Source of the DNA: Halpernia frigidisoli
GTDB taxonomy: Bacteria; Bacteroidota; Bacteroidia; Flavobacteriales; Weeksellaceae
Direction: 5' to 3'
Assembly (NCBI RefSeq): GCF_900113805.1
Contig: NZ_FOQT01000001.1
Coordinates: 372,001 to 436,000 of the forward strand
Length of the DNA: 64,000 nucleotides
Within the stretch, counting starts at the first letter, position 1. Each line of letters begins with the position of its first letter. Below the pieces are notes generated by a model. That model did no database searches, had not been told where the DNA came from, and saw nothing but the letters and a program-made list of their open reading frames with translations. Below, one piece after another: positions 24,804 through 32,912 of the stretch. The translations under genes were made by a program, and so were the position numbers.

Positions 24804-26675
24804 TTAATTTAACGATTTATCACACAAATCATCTTCCTCTTTTTCCTGAAATTTTGTATCATCAAAATTCAAATTGTCTAAAGCCAAAAGTTCAGATTCA
24901 CGTTTTAAAGCATCCCTAGTTGTAAATGTAAAGTCATCAGAAACTTGAGATTTTGCTAATTTTCTCACTACTTCTTTATCAATCAAAGTAAAACGTTTTG
25001 CCATCCTTCGTGCGGCATATTTTCGCATTCCTGTGGTTTGTAGAATGTCAACTGCCATATTTACTGCAGTTCCCAAAGTTTCCCGGTAAATATTATCGAT
25101 GCCGTTATTGATAAAGGTAAAAGCATCATTCCTGTTTTTTGCGCGAACGAACATTTTTAAATGGGGGAAATTTTCCCGAACCATTTCAGAAATGTAAAGA
25201 TTATCTTCAGGTTTATCAAGACATAAAACTAAAATATCGGCATTTTCTGCACCCGCAGTTTTCAACATTTGTAAACGTCTTGCATCGCCGTAATACACTT
25301 TAAAACCATAACTTCTCAGAATCCGGACGCGGTTTGAATCATGGTCTAAAACAGTCGGTTTTATTTTATTAGCACGCAATAATCTTCCAACTGTTGAACC
25401 AAAATGACCGAAACCAACGATGATAATTTTTCGCTGATCAATATCTTGCGTGAGAGAGTCATTTTCTTTGTCTTCAGATAATTTGATATTAAAATTTGGA
25501 GCGATCAATCTTTCATTTAAAATTAATAAAAACGGTGTTGCAAACATCGTGATGGCAACAACTGCCAGCATTTGAGAATGAAAAACTGTATCAATTAAAA
25601 CTAAATTTGAAGAATAATTAAGCAAAACAAAAGCAAATTCCCCAACTTGAGATAGTGCAAAAGCGTAAAGAAAATTCTGGTCATTAGTCATTTTATGGAA
25701 TTTCCCGATGCCAAAAAGCACAATGAATTTTACAATTAAGACTATTGCGGCCGTTCCAAAAATAAATGCCGGACTTTGCATGATAACATTAAAATTGATG
25801 GTAGAACCAACGCTGACGAAAAAAACGGCTAAAAGCAAACCTTTAAATGGATCAATATGACTTTCCAGTTCGTGGCGAAATTCACTGTTGGCGAGCATTA
25901 CGCCGGCGATAAAAGCACCCAAAGCCGGACTTAAACCAACTAAGATCATTAATTCCGAAACCCCTAAGATTAAAAATAGGGAAGAGGCAGTCAAGAGTTC
26001 GTTCATTCCGGATTTTGAAACGTAGCGCAAGAATGGAACGAAAACATACCGACCTAAGCCGATTAATATCACTACACCAAATATTACGGAGAAAGATTGT
26101 ACCCATTCCGGAAAACGCTGAAGAAAAAGCGTTCCTGCGCTTTCATCTTTTGGTTTGTAATTCGCGACGATCGGCAAAATTGCAAGAATAGGAATAACCG
26201 CAATATCCTGCATTAACAAAGTTGAAAAAGAGGCTTCTCCTGCAACAGTATTAAATATGTTTTTTTCCTGTAAAGTTTGTAAAACGATTGCTGTAGAAGA
26301 GAGTGAGAAACACAACGCAATGGTTAAAGCCCGATCGGGTCGCCAGTTTAAAACATAAAAAATGGCAAATAAAATCAAAGTTGTGAGGACAACTTGTGTC
26401 AAACCTAAACCTACAATTTTCTTCCGCATGCCCCAAAATTTCTTGGGTTCCAGTTCTAAACCGACTAAAAACAGAAGCATTACAACTCCAAATTCTGTGG
26501 CGTGCATAATGTTATCTGCTTCATTTCCAGTTAGCTTTAAAACAAAAGGTCCTATGATAATACCACCTAAAATGTAACCAACGACTGAACTTAAACCCAA
26601 TTTTCTCACGAGCGGAACCATAATGATTGCCGCGCCAAGAAATATAAGCGTAGTCATAGCAAAATTTGAGTCCAT
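24804..26675 (-). CDS. KefB/KefC-type glutathione-regulated potassium efflux / cation:proton antiporter
   Basis: 623 residues. Residues ~1-395 form a CPA2 Na+/H+-exchanger membrane domain with about 12 helices (VGLELEPKKFWGMRK, FFVSVG, ALSQVGEFAFVL). A TrkA-N (RCK) domain follows from ~415 (IIIVGFGHFGSTVGRLL, YGDARRLQMLKTAGAENADILVLC). It exchanges K+ for H+ in detoxification or pH control. One base separates it from the upstream KefF-like oxidoreductase gene, matching the paired ancillary-subunit arrangement. The C-terminal tail is acidic. Confidence 0.93.
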   Translation of the reverse strand: MDSNFAMTTLIFLGAAIIMVPLVRKLGLSSVVGYILGGIIIGPFVLKLTGNEADNIMHATEFGVVMLLFLVGLELEPKKFWGMRKKIVGLGLTQVVLTTLILFAIFYVLNWRPDRALTIALCFSLSSTAIVLQTLQEKNIFNTVAGEASFSTLLMQDIAVIPILAILPIVANYKPKDESAGTLFLQRFPEWVQSFSVIFGVVILIGLGRYVFVPFLRYVSKSGMNELLTASSLFLILGVSELMILVGLSPALGAFIAGVMLANSEFRHELESHIDPFKGLLLAVFFVSVGSTINFNVIMQSPAFIFGTAAIVLIVKFIVLFGIGKFHKMTNDQNFLYAFALSQVGEFAFVLLNYSSNLVLIDTVFHSQMLAVVAITMFATPFLLILNERLIAPNFNIKLSEDKENDSLTQDIDQRKIIIVGFGHFGSTVGRLLRANKIKPTVLDHDSNRVRILRSYGFKVYYGDARRLQMLKTAGAENADILVLCLDKPEDNLYISEMVRENFPHLKMFVRAKNRNDAFTFINNGIDNIYRETLGTAVNMAVDILQTTGMRKYAARRMAKRFTLIDKEVVRKLAKSQVSDDFTFTTRDALKRESELLALDNLNFDDTKFQEKEEDDLCDKSLN

Positions 26676-26676
26676 T

Positions 26677-27198
26677 CTATTCTTCTAATATTTTTTGAAA
26701 GTGCTGTTTATGTAAAATAATTTCTTTTTTACTGATTTTGTCAGCGTTGTAAATACATTTTATTTCCTTTAAATTAATATTGTTCACCTCAAGACAAACC
26801 AATAAACCAGACAACAATTCCTCAATTGTAAAATGGAATTTGCCCATTTTTGTATAATCAGATTCATCGCCTTCTGCGGTAATTAAAATAACTGCGTCAA
26901 CTTGTTCTAAAGGATTTTTCTCGTTTTTTTGTTGCCAATGTTTATCAAAGACTTCGTCGATCCAGAGTTTTAATAGTGGCGGCATACCAAACCAGATCAA
27001 TGGAAAGTGAAAAATAATACGTTCGTAATTGGGTAATCTTTTGCGTTCACGAAAAGCCGCAATGTGAAAATCGTGGTAATCTTCATACAAATCCCGAAAA
27101 TCCAGATGCTCATATTTGCCATAAAATTTAATAATTTCACGGTTTGACCTGGAATGTTCCAAGTATGGATGGGCAAAAAGGACTAAGGTATTTTTCAA
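26677..27198 (-). CDS. KefF-like NAD(P)H oxidoreductase (quinone reductase, flavodoxin fold)
   Basis: 173 residues. The N-terminal NTLVLFAHPYLEHSRSNREI loop binds flavin phosphate, and the HFPLIWFGMPPLLKLWIDEVF segment is typical of the KefF/MdaB/YwrO family. In enterobacteria such proteins bind KefC/KefB and activate efflux, while reducing quinones. Here it precedes the antiporter gene by 1 base on the same strand, so the functional link is well supported by context. Confidence 0.9.
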   Translation of the reverse strand: MKNTLVLFAHPYLEHSRSNREIIKFYGKYEHLDFRDLYEDYHDFHIAAFRERKRLPNYERIIFHFPLIWFGMPPLLKLWIDEVFDKHWQQKNEKNPLEQVDAVILITAEGDESDYTKMGKFHFTIEELLSGLLVCLEVNNINLKEIKCIYNADKISKKEIILHKQHFQKILEE

Positions 27199-27249
27199 AT
27201 AAATGTCAGGTTTTGGTAAAAATAATTATTTAAAATTAAAAAACCTAAA

Positions 27250-27279
27250 AAAACAGTTTCAAAAAATTGAAACTGTTTT
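27250..27279 (-). terminator. Intrinsic terminator of the phosphoesterase operon
   Basis: Perfect 13-bp stem: AAAACAGTTTCAA (27250-27262) with TTGAAACTGTTTT (27267-27279), 4-base loop; on the minus strand it is followed by a T-run. Confidence 0.85.
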
Positions 27280-27305
27280 AAATTTTAATTATGAAAAGAG
27301 AATAT

Positions 27306-28514
27306 TTAACTCAATTCAAAAAGAGTAATTTCCGGATTGATACCAACTCTTCCCGGATATCCAATAATCCCAAAACCACGGTTTACATAAAGATGTTTGC
27401 CTTCACTTTCATAAAGATCTGCCCATTTTGGATATTTAAATTTTACCGGCGACCATTTAAAATTCTTTAAATCTATCCCAAACTGCATTCCGTGCGTGTG
27501 TCCGGACAAAGTCAACTGAACATTTGATGGATGCATTTTTACTTTGTAATCAAAATGCGTTGGATCGTGGCTCATTAATATTTTTGCGGATTCTGGCGGA
27601 ACTCCGGCGGAAGCTTTATCTAAATCTCCGTATTGTGGAAATGGTTTTATTCCCCAATTTTCAACGCCTAATATGTAAAGTTTTTCGCCATTTTTTTCGA
27701 TAATTCGATGTTCATTTCGAAGCATTTCAAAACTGGCTTCTTTTTCTAATTGAATTAATTTGGGAATATTCTGTGCTTTGGCTTCGGGTGAAGGCCAGTC
27801 TGCATAATCACCGTAATCGTGGTTTCCTAAGATCGCAAATTTTCCGTCTTTAGATTTAATAGTTTTAAATAAAGGAACAAACGGCTCAAATTCTTCAGCA
27901 AAATTATTGACCATGTCTCCGGTAAATAATACCAAATCAGCGTTTTGTTCATTAATTAAATCAATAGCTTGCTGTAATTTTTCAGTGTGAAAAAAACTTC
28001 CGCTGTGAACATCGGAAATCTGGATTACTTTATACCCTTTAAAACTCGCCGGTAAATTGGCTATTTTAATTTTTACTTTCCGAACATTGTGTCGGTATTT
28101 TCCGAAAATAATACCGTCTATAAAAGCGTAAGAAAGCAAAGCAGCAGAACCTAAGCCAATCACAGATAAAAATTTTCTTCTCTCTGGAAAATGAGTCGTA
28201 TTAGATGATTGCACAGAATTTATGCCATAACCAACCAATCTTATAAAATCATCAATCAATAGAACAATGACGATTAATAGTTTGGGTAAAATAAAAATAA
28301 CAAAGATAGACGCAAAAATTTGAATCTTGTGTTGATCGCGGTCACTGCGTCTTAAATTTAAAACCTCAAAAACTAAGTAGGCATAAACGGAAACTGTTAC
28401 TACCCAAAAACCAATTCGCAACCAGGTATTGCTTGTGAGCGTTTTAAAAGCTTGATAGACGTAAAATTCCAACAGAAATACAATTCCTGTTATGATTAAA
28501 ATATTTTTCTGCAT
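27306..28514 (-). CDS. Membrane-anchored metallophosphoesterase
   Basis: 402 residues. Four hydrophobic helices occupy about 1-105 and a fifth lies near 120-140. The calcineurin-like domain then shows SDVHSGSFF, FTGDMVNNF, LGNHDYGDY and LSGHTHGMQ, the standard metal ligands of the YaeI/YkuE group. Family members cleave UDP-linked lipids or other phosphoesters; the substrate here is unknown. It begins 1 base after the KASIII-like gene and ends at a hairpin terminator, so the pair is an operon. A link to lipid metabolism is inferred from that neighbour. Confidence 0.85.
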   Translation of the reverse strand: MQKNILIITGIVFLLEFYVYQAFKTLTSNTWLRIGFWVVTVSVYAYLVFEVLNLRRSDRDQHKIQIFASIFVIFILPKLLIVIVLLIDDFIRLVGYGINSVQSSNTTHFPERRKFLSVIGLGSAALLSYAFIDGIIFGKYRHNVRKVKIKIANLPASFKGYKVIQISDVHSGSFFHTEKLQQAIDLINEQNADLVLFTGDMVNNFAEEFEPFVPLFKTIKSKDGKFAILGNHDYGDYADWPSPEAKAQNIPKLIQLEKEASFEMLRNEHRIIEKNGEKLYILGVENWGIKPFPQYGDLDKASAGVPPESAKILMSHDPTHFDYKVKMHPSNVQLTLSGHTHGMQFGIDLKNFKWSPVKFKYPKWADLYESEGKHLYVNRGFGIIGYPGRVGINPEITLFELS

Positions 28515-29591
28515 TTATTTTTTTGTGGGAAATCTATAAACGATGGCGTTAATATTCATACCTGCACCAACTGATGCAAAAACAATATTTCCACCTTCTT
28601 TAAAGGATTGATTAGCCATTTTTCCTTTGCGGATAAGATCAAACATAGTCGGGATCGTCGCTACAGATGAATTTCCTAATTCCTGAATGGTCATTGGAGA
28701 TACAACGTGGTCGTATTCTTTTTTGCCATAAAGTTTGAATAAACGGGAAATCATGGCGTAATCCATTTTTGCGTTGGCTTGGTGGATCAAAATTTTATCA
28801 ATATCGTCAATGTCTAAATTTGCTGCATCAATAGTTTCTTTGATCGCATCAGGAACATTTTTTAAAGCATATTCGTAAATTTTACGACCATGCATTCTAA
28901 TATAAAGCGTTTTTTGCTCTGCAGATTTATTTAAAGACGGTGAATTTTCGAGAAACATTAATTCTTCTGCATTATCACAAACAGTTTTATCAGAAATCAT
29001 TCCGACATTTTCTTCATCGGTAGCTTTCACTACAACCGCGCCAGCGCCGTCTGCAAAAATCATTTTATTTCGGTCGTGAGGATCGGTAACTCTGCTTAAA
29101 GTTTCTGCGCCAATCACTAAAATTAATTTTCCTTTTCCGGATTTAATGATCGTATCTGCCAATATCATTGCTTCAACCCAACCCGGACAACCGAAAATCA
29201 TATCATAATTGATACATTTTCTGTTTTTTATTTTTAGCTTATTTTTAACTCTGGATGAAATTGACGGCATAAAATTGCTCATTCCATTTTCATCAACATC
29301 ACCAAAATTACTGGCATAAATAATAAAATCAAGATCTTCTTTACTAATGTTTGCGTCGGCTATTGCTTCTTCTGCAGCTCTCGCTCCAAGGTCAGAATTT
29401 ACTTCTCCATCTTTAATATAACGTCGGTTTTCGATTTCGGTAATATCTACAAATTTCTGAATAACTTCGGCATTTGGTTTGGTCAAAAGTTCCCCTTCAT
29501 CTGAGTAAAATTCTGAGTCCATAAAATGATCTCTGGTGATAATTCTCTCGGGTAAATAACTCCCCGAACCGATAATAATGGTGTTTGGCAT
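28515..29591 (-). CDS. 3-oxoacyl-ACP synthase III family protein (FabH-like)
   Basis: 358-residue thiolase-fold ketosynthase. Catalytic Cys lies at 135 in MIFGCPGWVEA, the His in ILIHQANAKM near 264 and the Asn in LGNSSVATI near 310. Its early sequence, with the long acidic loop after MDSEFYSDE, differs from housekeeping FabH, so it is likely a specialised condensing enzyme (secondary lipid or aryl polyene/resorcinol type). It is the first gene of an operon with a phosphoesterase. Confidence 0.88.
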   Translation of the reverse strand: MPNTIIIGSGSYLPERIITRDHFMDSEFYSDEGELLTKPNAEVIQKFVDITEIENRRYIKDGEVNSDLGARAAEEAIADANISKEDLDFIIYASNFGDVDENGMSNFMPSISSRVKNKLKIKNRKCINYDMIFGCPGWVEAMILADTIIKSGKGKLILVIGAETLSRVTDPHDRNKMIFADGAGAVVVKATDEENVGMISDKTVCDNAEELMFLENSPSLNKSAEQKTLYIRMHGRKIYEYALKNVPDAIKETIDAANLDIDDIDKILIHQANAKMDYAMISRLFKLYGKKEYDHVVSPMTIQELGNSSVATIPTMFDLIRKGKMANQSFKEGGNIVFASVGAGMNINAIVYRFPTKK

Positions 29592-29649
29592 ACTAAAACT
29601 AAGTGTTTAAGAAGCAAAGTTATGAATTTATATTAAAACCTAACCTAAA

Positions 29650-29669
29650 CAAATTTATTATTAAATTTG
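29650..29669. promoter_or_regulatory. Paired divergent -7 elements
   Basis: CAAATTTA at 29650-29657 reads as TAAATTTG on the minus strand (for the KASIII gene), and TAAATTTG at 29662-29669 on the plus strand (for the 29778 gene). The two are almost mirror images, four bases apart. Confidence 0.45.
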
Positions 29670-29777
29670 CAAAAGCTTTATTTAAAAATGTTTGGTAATT
29701 TAAAGTGGTGAATTTTGCTTAGCTGCGCGATTTTAACCGAGAAATACAGTTCAAATTTAAAAATAATATAAAATTTT

Positions 29778-30347
29778 ATGAAAAATAATCCGGCCGTAAG
29801 AGGTTTTGTGATTTCTGTTTTACTGGTGATTTTTGCCTTTGGGATCTATTTTCTTTTTTTAGCTAAAAAAAATTATTACTTAGTTGATAATCCCTCGCAA
29901 AAAACTTTTTACTTTAAAATTAACGGTGAACAGGAGGAAATAATTGCTCCCGGACAAACTGTGAAAGTAAAAATGGATAAAGGCAATAATAAAATAGCTG
30001 TCTTTGACGAAAATAAAAAACCGGTTTTTGATTCTGCTTTTCAGGTGAAAAAAATCAGAGGTCTTATTAATATTTCCCATCAGGATTATTATGTTTACCA
30101 GCAATATTATGGTTACAATTTAAATAAAGATTCATTAGTAAAAACTCAAAAATCCTTGGTGATTGATGGTAGGAGATATCTTGGTGGAGCCAGGCTTTTT
30201 AATAAATTATATACGGATGATTTTTATTACAACATTGATGAAGATTACGACCAGATCATAAAAAATATCGCAGATGTAGAATCCCGCACAAAAATATTCA
30301 GAAAGCAGGATTTTATCAATTACTACAAATCAGTTTATAAAAATTAA
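29778..30347 (+). CDS. Hypothetical membrane-anchored protein
   Basis: 189 residues; I do not recognise it. One N-terminal transmembrane helix (about 8-28), then a beta-rich domain (TFYFKINGEQEEIIAPGQ, KVKMDKGNNKIAVFDENKKPVFD) that looks like an Ig-like or peg-type fold, ending in a basic tail. Probably inner-membrane anchored, facing the periplasm. It is followed after 101 bases by ubiE. Confidence 0.7.
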   Translation: MKNNPAVRGFVISVLLVIFAFGIYFLFLAKKNYYLVDNPSQKTFYFKINGEQEEIIAPGQTVKVKMDKGNNKIAVFDENKKPVFDSAFQVKKIRGLINISHQDYYVYQQYYGYNLNKDSLVKTQKSLVIDGRRYLGGARLFNKLYTDDFYYNIDEDYDQIIKNIADVESRTKIFRKQDFINYYKSVYKN

Positions 30348-30448
30348 AATAAATTTTAGATTTCTCCTGAATAAAGAAAGTTTGCTGAAAATATTTAAAT
30401 TAATAAAAGCGGACAGACATAAAATATAAATCAATTAAGAAAATAAAT

Positions 30449-31168
30449 TTGAAACCAGTTACTCCTTATAATACAGATGCCGGCAAAAAGCGCGAAGTGG
30501 AAGATATGTTTGATAACATTGCGCCGAAATACGATCTTTTAAACCGTGTTTTATCTTTAAAAATTGACATTCTTTGGCGAAATAAATTAGTGAAATGGAT
30601 GGGCGAAGATTCTCCAAAATTAGTTTTGGATGTTGCAACAGGAACAGGCGATTTGGCCATCACAGTTCAAAAAAAATTAAATTCAAAAGTGATCGGTTTA
30701 GACCTTTCGCAGAAAATGCTGAATGTTGGAATCACTAAAATTGCGGATGAAAAATTGTCATCGGAAATTGAAATGGTGAAAGGCGATGCGGAAAATCTTG
30801 CGTATGAAGATAATAAATTCGATGCAGTTTGCGTTGCATTTGGAGTACGTAATTTTGAAAATTTAGAAAAAGGATTGGAGGAACTTAGAAGAGTGGTAAA
30901 AGATAACCGAAGTGTTTTTATTTTAGAATTTTCTAAAGTTGAGGGCTTTTTTGGACCTTTTTATCAGTTCTACTTTAAAAATATTTTGCCACAGATCGGC
31001 CGTTTGGTTTCCAAAGATACACGTGCTTACACGTATTTGCCTGATTCCGTGAACGCTTTTCCTTTTGGTGAAAAAATGAAATCAATACTTTTAGAAACCG
31101 GTTTTAAATCGGTAGAATATAAAAAATTAACTTTAGGCGTTGCCACTATTTACAAAGCCACAAAATAA
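30449..31168 (+). CDS. ubiE: Demethylmenaquinone methyltransferase UbiE/MenG
   Basis: 239 residues. It methylates demethylmenaquinone to menaquinone, the last step of the pathway for the respiratory quinone of Bacteroidota. The SAM motif DVATGTGDLAI, the family motif SLKIDILWRNKLV, FGVRNFENLEKG and TYLPDSVNAFP are clear. The start is TTG at 30449, as the N-terminus KPVTPYNTDAGKKREVEDMFDNIAPKYD aligns there and no ATG is available. It overlaps porT by 1 base. Confidence 0.93.
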   Translation: MKPVTPYNTDAGKKREVEDMFDNIAPKYDLLNRVLSLKIDILWRNKLVKWMGEDSPKLVLDVATGTGDLAITVQKKLNSKVIGLDLSQKMLNVGITKIADEKLSSEIEMVKGDAENLAYEDNKFDAVCVAFGVRNFENLEKGLEELRRVVKDNRSVFILEFSKVEGFFGPFYQFYFKNILPQIGRLVSKDTRAYTYLPDSVNAFPFGEKMKSILLETGFKSVEYKKLTLGVATIYKATK

Positions 31169-31953
31169 TGAGTAAATTATCTCTAAAAATAACCGCAATC
31201 GTATTATTCTCAACGGCAAATTTTTTTCATGCACAGCTTTTTAAAACAAAAGACCGTATGGATAATCTTGAAGGTGTGGACGATGCGAAGTTGAGCTACG
31301 GTTTTTTCCTTAATGCGAATCAGTATGACTACAAAATTGTTCTGGATCCAAAATATGGTATTAACGGTAATAAAAATCTGGTCCAAAGCAAAACCAGCGC
31401 TAGTTTTGGTGCAGGTTTGATCGGAAAGGCGCGTTTGAATGATAATTTTGATCTTCGTTTGGAGCCGGGTTTACAATTTGTTGAAAGAGAATTGACTTTT
31501 GACACGCAATCAAATGATCAGTTTGCCGCAGGAACGCCAACAAATCAGCCATTTACACCTTTAGCGTTGACGGACGCCGACAGGATCCGCAAAGTAAAAT
31601 CAACTTACCTGGATATTCCTTTACTTTTGGAATTTCATGGGGATAGATGGTATAATTCCCGTCCATATGCAGCGGTAGGTGTAAATTACTCTGTGAATTT
31701 GCAGTCAAATAGTGCTTCTGCAGATGATAATCAGCAGGGAATTTTTCGCTCAACAACTACTAATTTTGGCTATACAGCAGAATTGGGAATTCAGTTTTAT
31801 TTTAGCAGATTTAAATTGACACCTGCTTTCCGCGGCACATTTTTTACCAATAACGAAGTTGTTGCTGATAATCCCGGGACACCACCTTATTGGGCTGCCG
31901 CGATTTCTACAATGCAGACAAGAGCGTTTATGTTTGTTTTGAAATTTGAATAA
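31168..31953 (+). CDS. porT: PorT family outer-membrane beta-barrel protein of type IX secretion
   Basis: 261 residues with a signal peptide ending at FHA and then a barrel of amphipathic strands (SASFGAGLIGKARLN, FDLRLEPGLQFVERELTF, AAVGVNYSVNLQSN, TAELGIQFYF, AFMFVLKFE). The PorT family is needed for type IX secretion and gliding in related bacteria. The linkage to ubiE is a common flavobacterial arrangement. The gene is followed by a hairpin terminator and then the accessory TA/bacteriocin island. Confidence 0.85.
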   Translation: MSKLSLKITAIVLFSTANFFHAQLFKTKDRMDNLEGVDDAKLSYGFFLNANQYDYKIVLDPKYGINGNKNLVQSKTSASFGAGLIGKARLNDNFDLRLEPGLQFVERELTFDTQSNDQFAAGTPTNQPFTPLALTDADRIRKVKSTYLDIPLLLEFHGDRWYNSRPYAAVGVNYSVNLQSNSASADDNQQGIFRSTTTNFGYTAELGIQFYFSRFKLTPAFRGTFFTNNEVVADNPGTPPYWAAAISTMQTRAFMFVLKFE

Positions 31954-31984
31954 AACTTAAATTTCTAAAAAATATTCAATAAAA

Positions 31985-32009
31985 AAAACCAACTTTTCGG
32001 TTGGTTTTT
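31985..32009 (+). terminator. Terminator of porT
   Basis: AAAACCAAC (31985-31993) pairs with GTTGGTTTT (32000-32008) around TTTTCG; a T-run follows. Confidence 0.8.
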
Positions 32010-32012
32010 GTG

Positions 32013-32279
32013 TTATAAATAATGTCCAAAAGCAGAAAGAATAATTATCACGTTGTTTTCTACCTCGTAAATCAAGCGGTGCTCTTTGTTTATTCGTCTG
32101 GACCAAAGACCTGATAAATTATATTTTAATTGTTCAGGTTTTCCAGTTCCTGTAAAAGGATGTTCTGCAAGTTCCTCAGAAAGAACAAAGATTTTATTTA
32201 AAATCGTTTTGTTTCCTGACTTTTTATGTGTGGCAATATCTTCTTTGGCTTTATCGGTAAAATCTAAATGGTAAGCTAT
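32013..32279 (-). CDS. yoeB: YoeB/Txe family mRNA interferase toxin with apparent ATA start
   Basis: Read on the minus strand this gives 88 residues: HLDFTDKAKEDIATHKK, then F.G.GKPE.LK.NLSG.WSRRI..EHRLIY.V, ending FGHYL. The catalytic set of YoeB (Glu49 in GKPE, Arg68, His86, Tyr87) is intact. The only codon at the start of the aligned region is ATA (32277-32279), with an in-frame stop a few codons upstream and no ATG/GTG/TTG nearby. It begins 1 base after the antitoxin stop, the usual antitoxin-toxin order. It may be an ATG-to-ATA mutation, or a weakly translated toxin. Confidence 0.8.
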   Translation of the reverse strand: MAYHLDFTDKAKEDIATHKKSGNKTILNKIFVLSEELAEHPFTGTGKPEQLKYNLSGLWSRRINKEHRLIYEVENNVIIILSAFGHYL

Positions 32280-32280
32280 T

Positions 32281-32499
32281 TTATAATCCTAAAAATTCTT
32301 TTAGATTTTCTTTTTTCACACGGGTAACTTTGCCTTCTTTTGCTTGTTTTTGGCTTTCTTTAATTATCGCTACAAACTCGGGATTGTGAGGTTTTTCTTT
32401 TACTTCAGATTTTAACTTTAAAGCCTTTGCAAATGCTTTTAAAGCATTGGTTTCTTCGGAAGTACTAGGTTCAAAAATGATAATATTTTGTTGTTCCAT
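32281..32499 (-). CDS. Antitoxin of the YoeB-type pair (DUF2683-like)
   Basis: 72 residues from ATG 32499 (MEQQNIIIFEP): a short N-terminal beta/helix part, then a Lys/Glu-rich, likely disordered C-terminal tail such as antitoxins use to wrap their toxin. The longer reading frame from 32520 is not needed, as a -7 element lies over its beginning. It should neutralise the adjacent YoeB toxin by binding and probably autoregulates the operon. The DUF2683 family link is from memory and tentative. Confidence 0.8.
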   Translation of the reverse strand: MEQQNIIIFEPSTSEETNALKAFAKALKLKSEVKEKPHNPEFVAIIKESQKQAKEGKVTRVKKENLKEFLGL

Positions 32500-32517
32500 C
32501 TTAAATTTAATTCTAAT

Positions 32518-32525
32518 CAAAATTA
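32518..32525 (-). promoter_or_regulatory. -7 element for the toxin-antitoxin operon
   Basis: Minus-strand TAATTTTG (TAnnTTTG), 19 bases before ATG 32499; it overlaps the end of the XRE gene. Confidence 0.45.
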
Positions 32526-32741
32526 CAAAATATATTGAAGAAACTCAGATAGTGAAATTGAGAAAAAATGACAAATCGAGATTAATGTTATAATGTCGAT
32601 TTTTTTTGTTTTTCCACTTTCGATTTTAGATAACTTGCTTTGAAAAATATTTAGTTCAATAGCTAGATCTTCTTGAGAAATATTCTTATTTTCTCTTAAT
32701 TTCATAATTTCAAATCCAATATCATCAATTTTTTCAACCAT
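32523..32741 (-). CDS. XRE family transcriptional regulator (small HTH protein)
   Basis: 72-residue Cro/C1-type HTH: helices around MKLRENKNISQEDLAIELN and the recognition stretch IFQSKLSKIESG, nothing else. It is divergent from the glycine-zipper peptide gene and adjacent (upstream) to the antitoxin. A 26-bp palindrome lies in the shared intergenic region and overlaps the peptide promoter, so a repressor role is likely. It could control both the cassette and the toxin pair. Confidence 0.85.
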   Translation of the reverse strand: MVEKIDDIGFEIMKLRENKNISQEDLAIELNIFQSKLSKIESGKTKKIDIITLISICHFFSISLSEFLQYIL

Positions 32742-32766
32742 TACACATCTTTTAAAAGTAAAGTTA

Positions 32767-32774
32767 CAAAAATA
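32767..32774 (-). promoter_or_regulatory. -7 element of the XRE gene
   Basis: TATTTTTG on the minus strand (CAAAAATA on plus), 25 bases before the XRE start at 32741. Confidence 0.5.
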
Positions 32775-32802
32775 TTAAAATTAAATATAATTATCTTTTT
32801 TA

Positions 32803-32828
32803 AATATTATTCCAAATGGAATAATATT
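32803..32828. promoter_or_regulatory. 26-bp perfect palindrome, probable operator
   Basis: AATATTATTCCA, two bases AA, then TGGAATAATATT: 12-bp arms with perfect complementarity. It lies in the XRE/peptide divergent intergenic region, and its right arm overlaps the plus-strand -7 element at 32825. Position and symmetry fit an XRE-dimer operator. Confidence 0.75.
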
Positions 32829-32832
32829 TTTG
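32825..32832 (+). promoter_or_regulatory. -7 element of the peptide cassette
   Basis: TATTTTTG (TAnnTTTG) overlapping the palindrome; predicted 5' leader of about 75 bases to ATG 32913. Confidence 0.55.
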
Positions 32833-32912
32833 ATCCTATTTTCTGATCTTTGATTATGGATTTTGCAAAAACAATTAATCATTTTATTATTAACTTTAAA
32901 TTTTTAGAAATT

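Noticed and set aside
29650-29669. Operator reading of the mirror-image -7 pair
   Set aside because: The symmetry follows from two TAnnTTTG elements facing each other; no regulator gene nearby.
32086-32274. Plus-strand 62-residue frame over the toxin
   Set aside because: Antisense shadow of the YoeB-type toxin, no recognisable protein feature.
32850-32912. Extended N-terminus of the glycine-zipper peptide
   Set aside because: Extra residues are not signal-peptide-like; MEKKK start gives a clean Sec signal.
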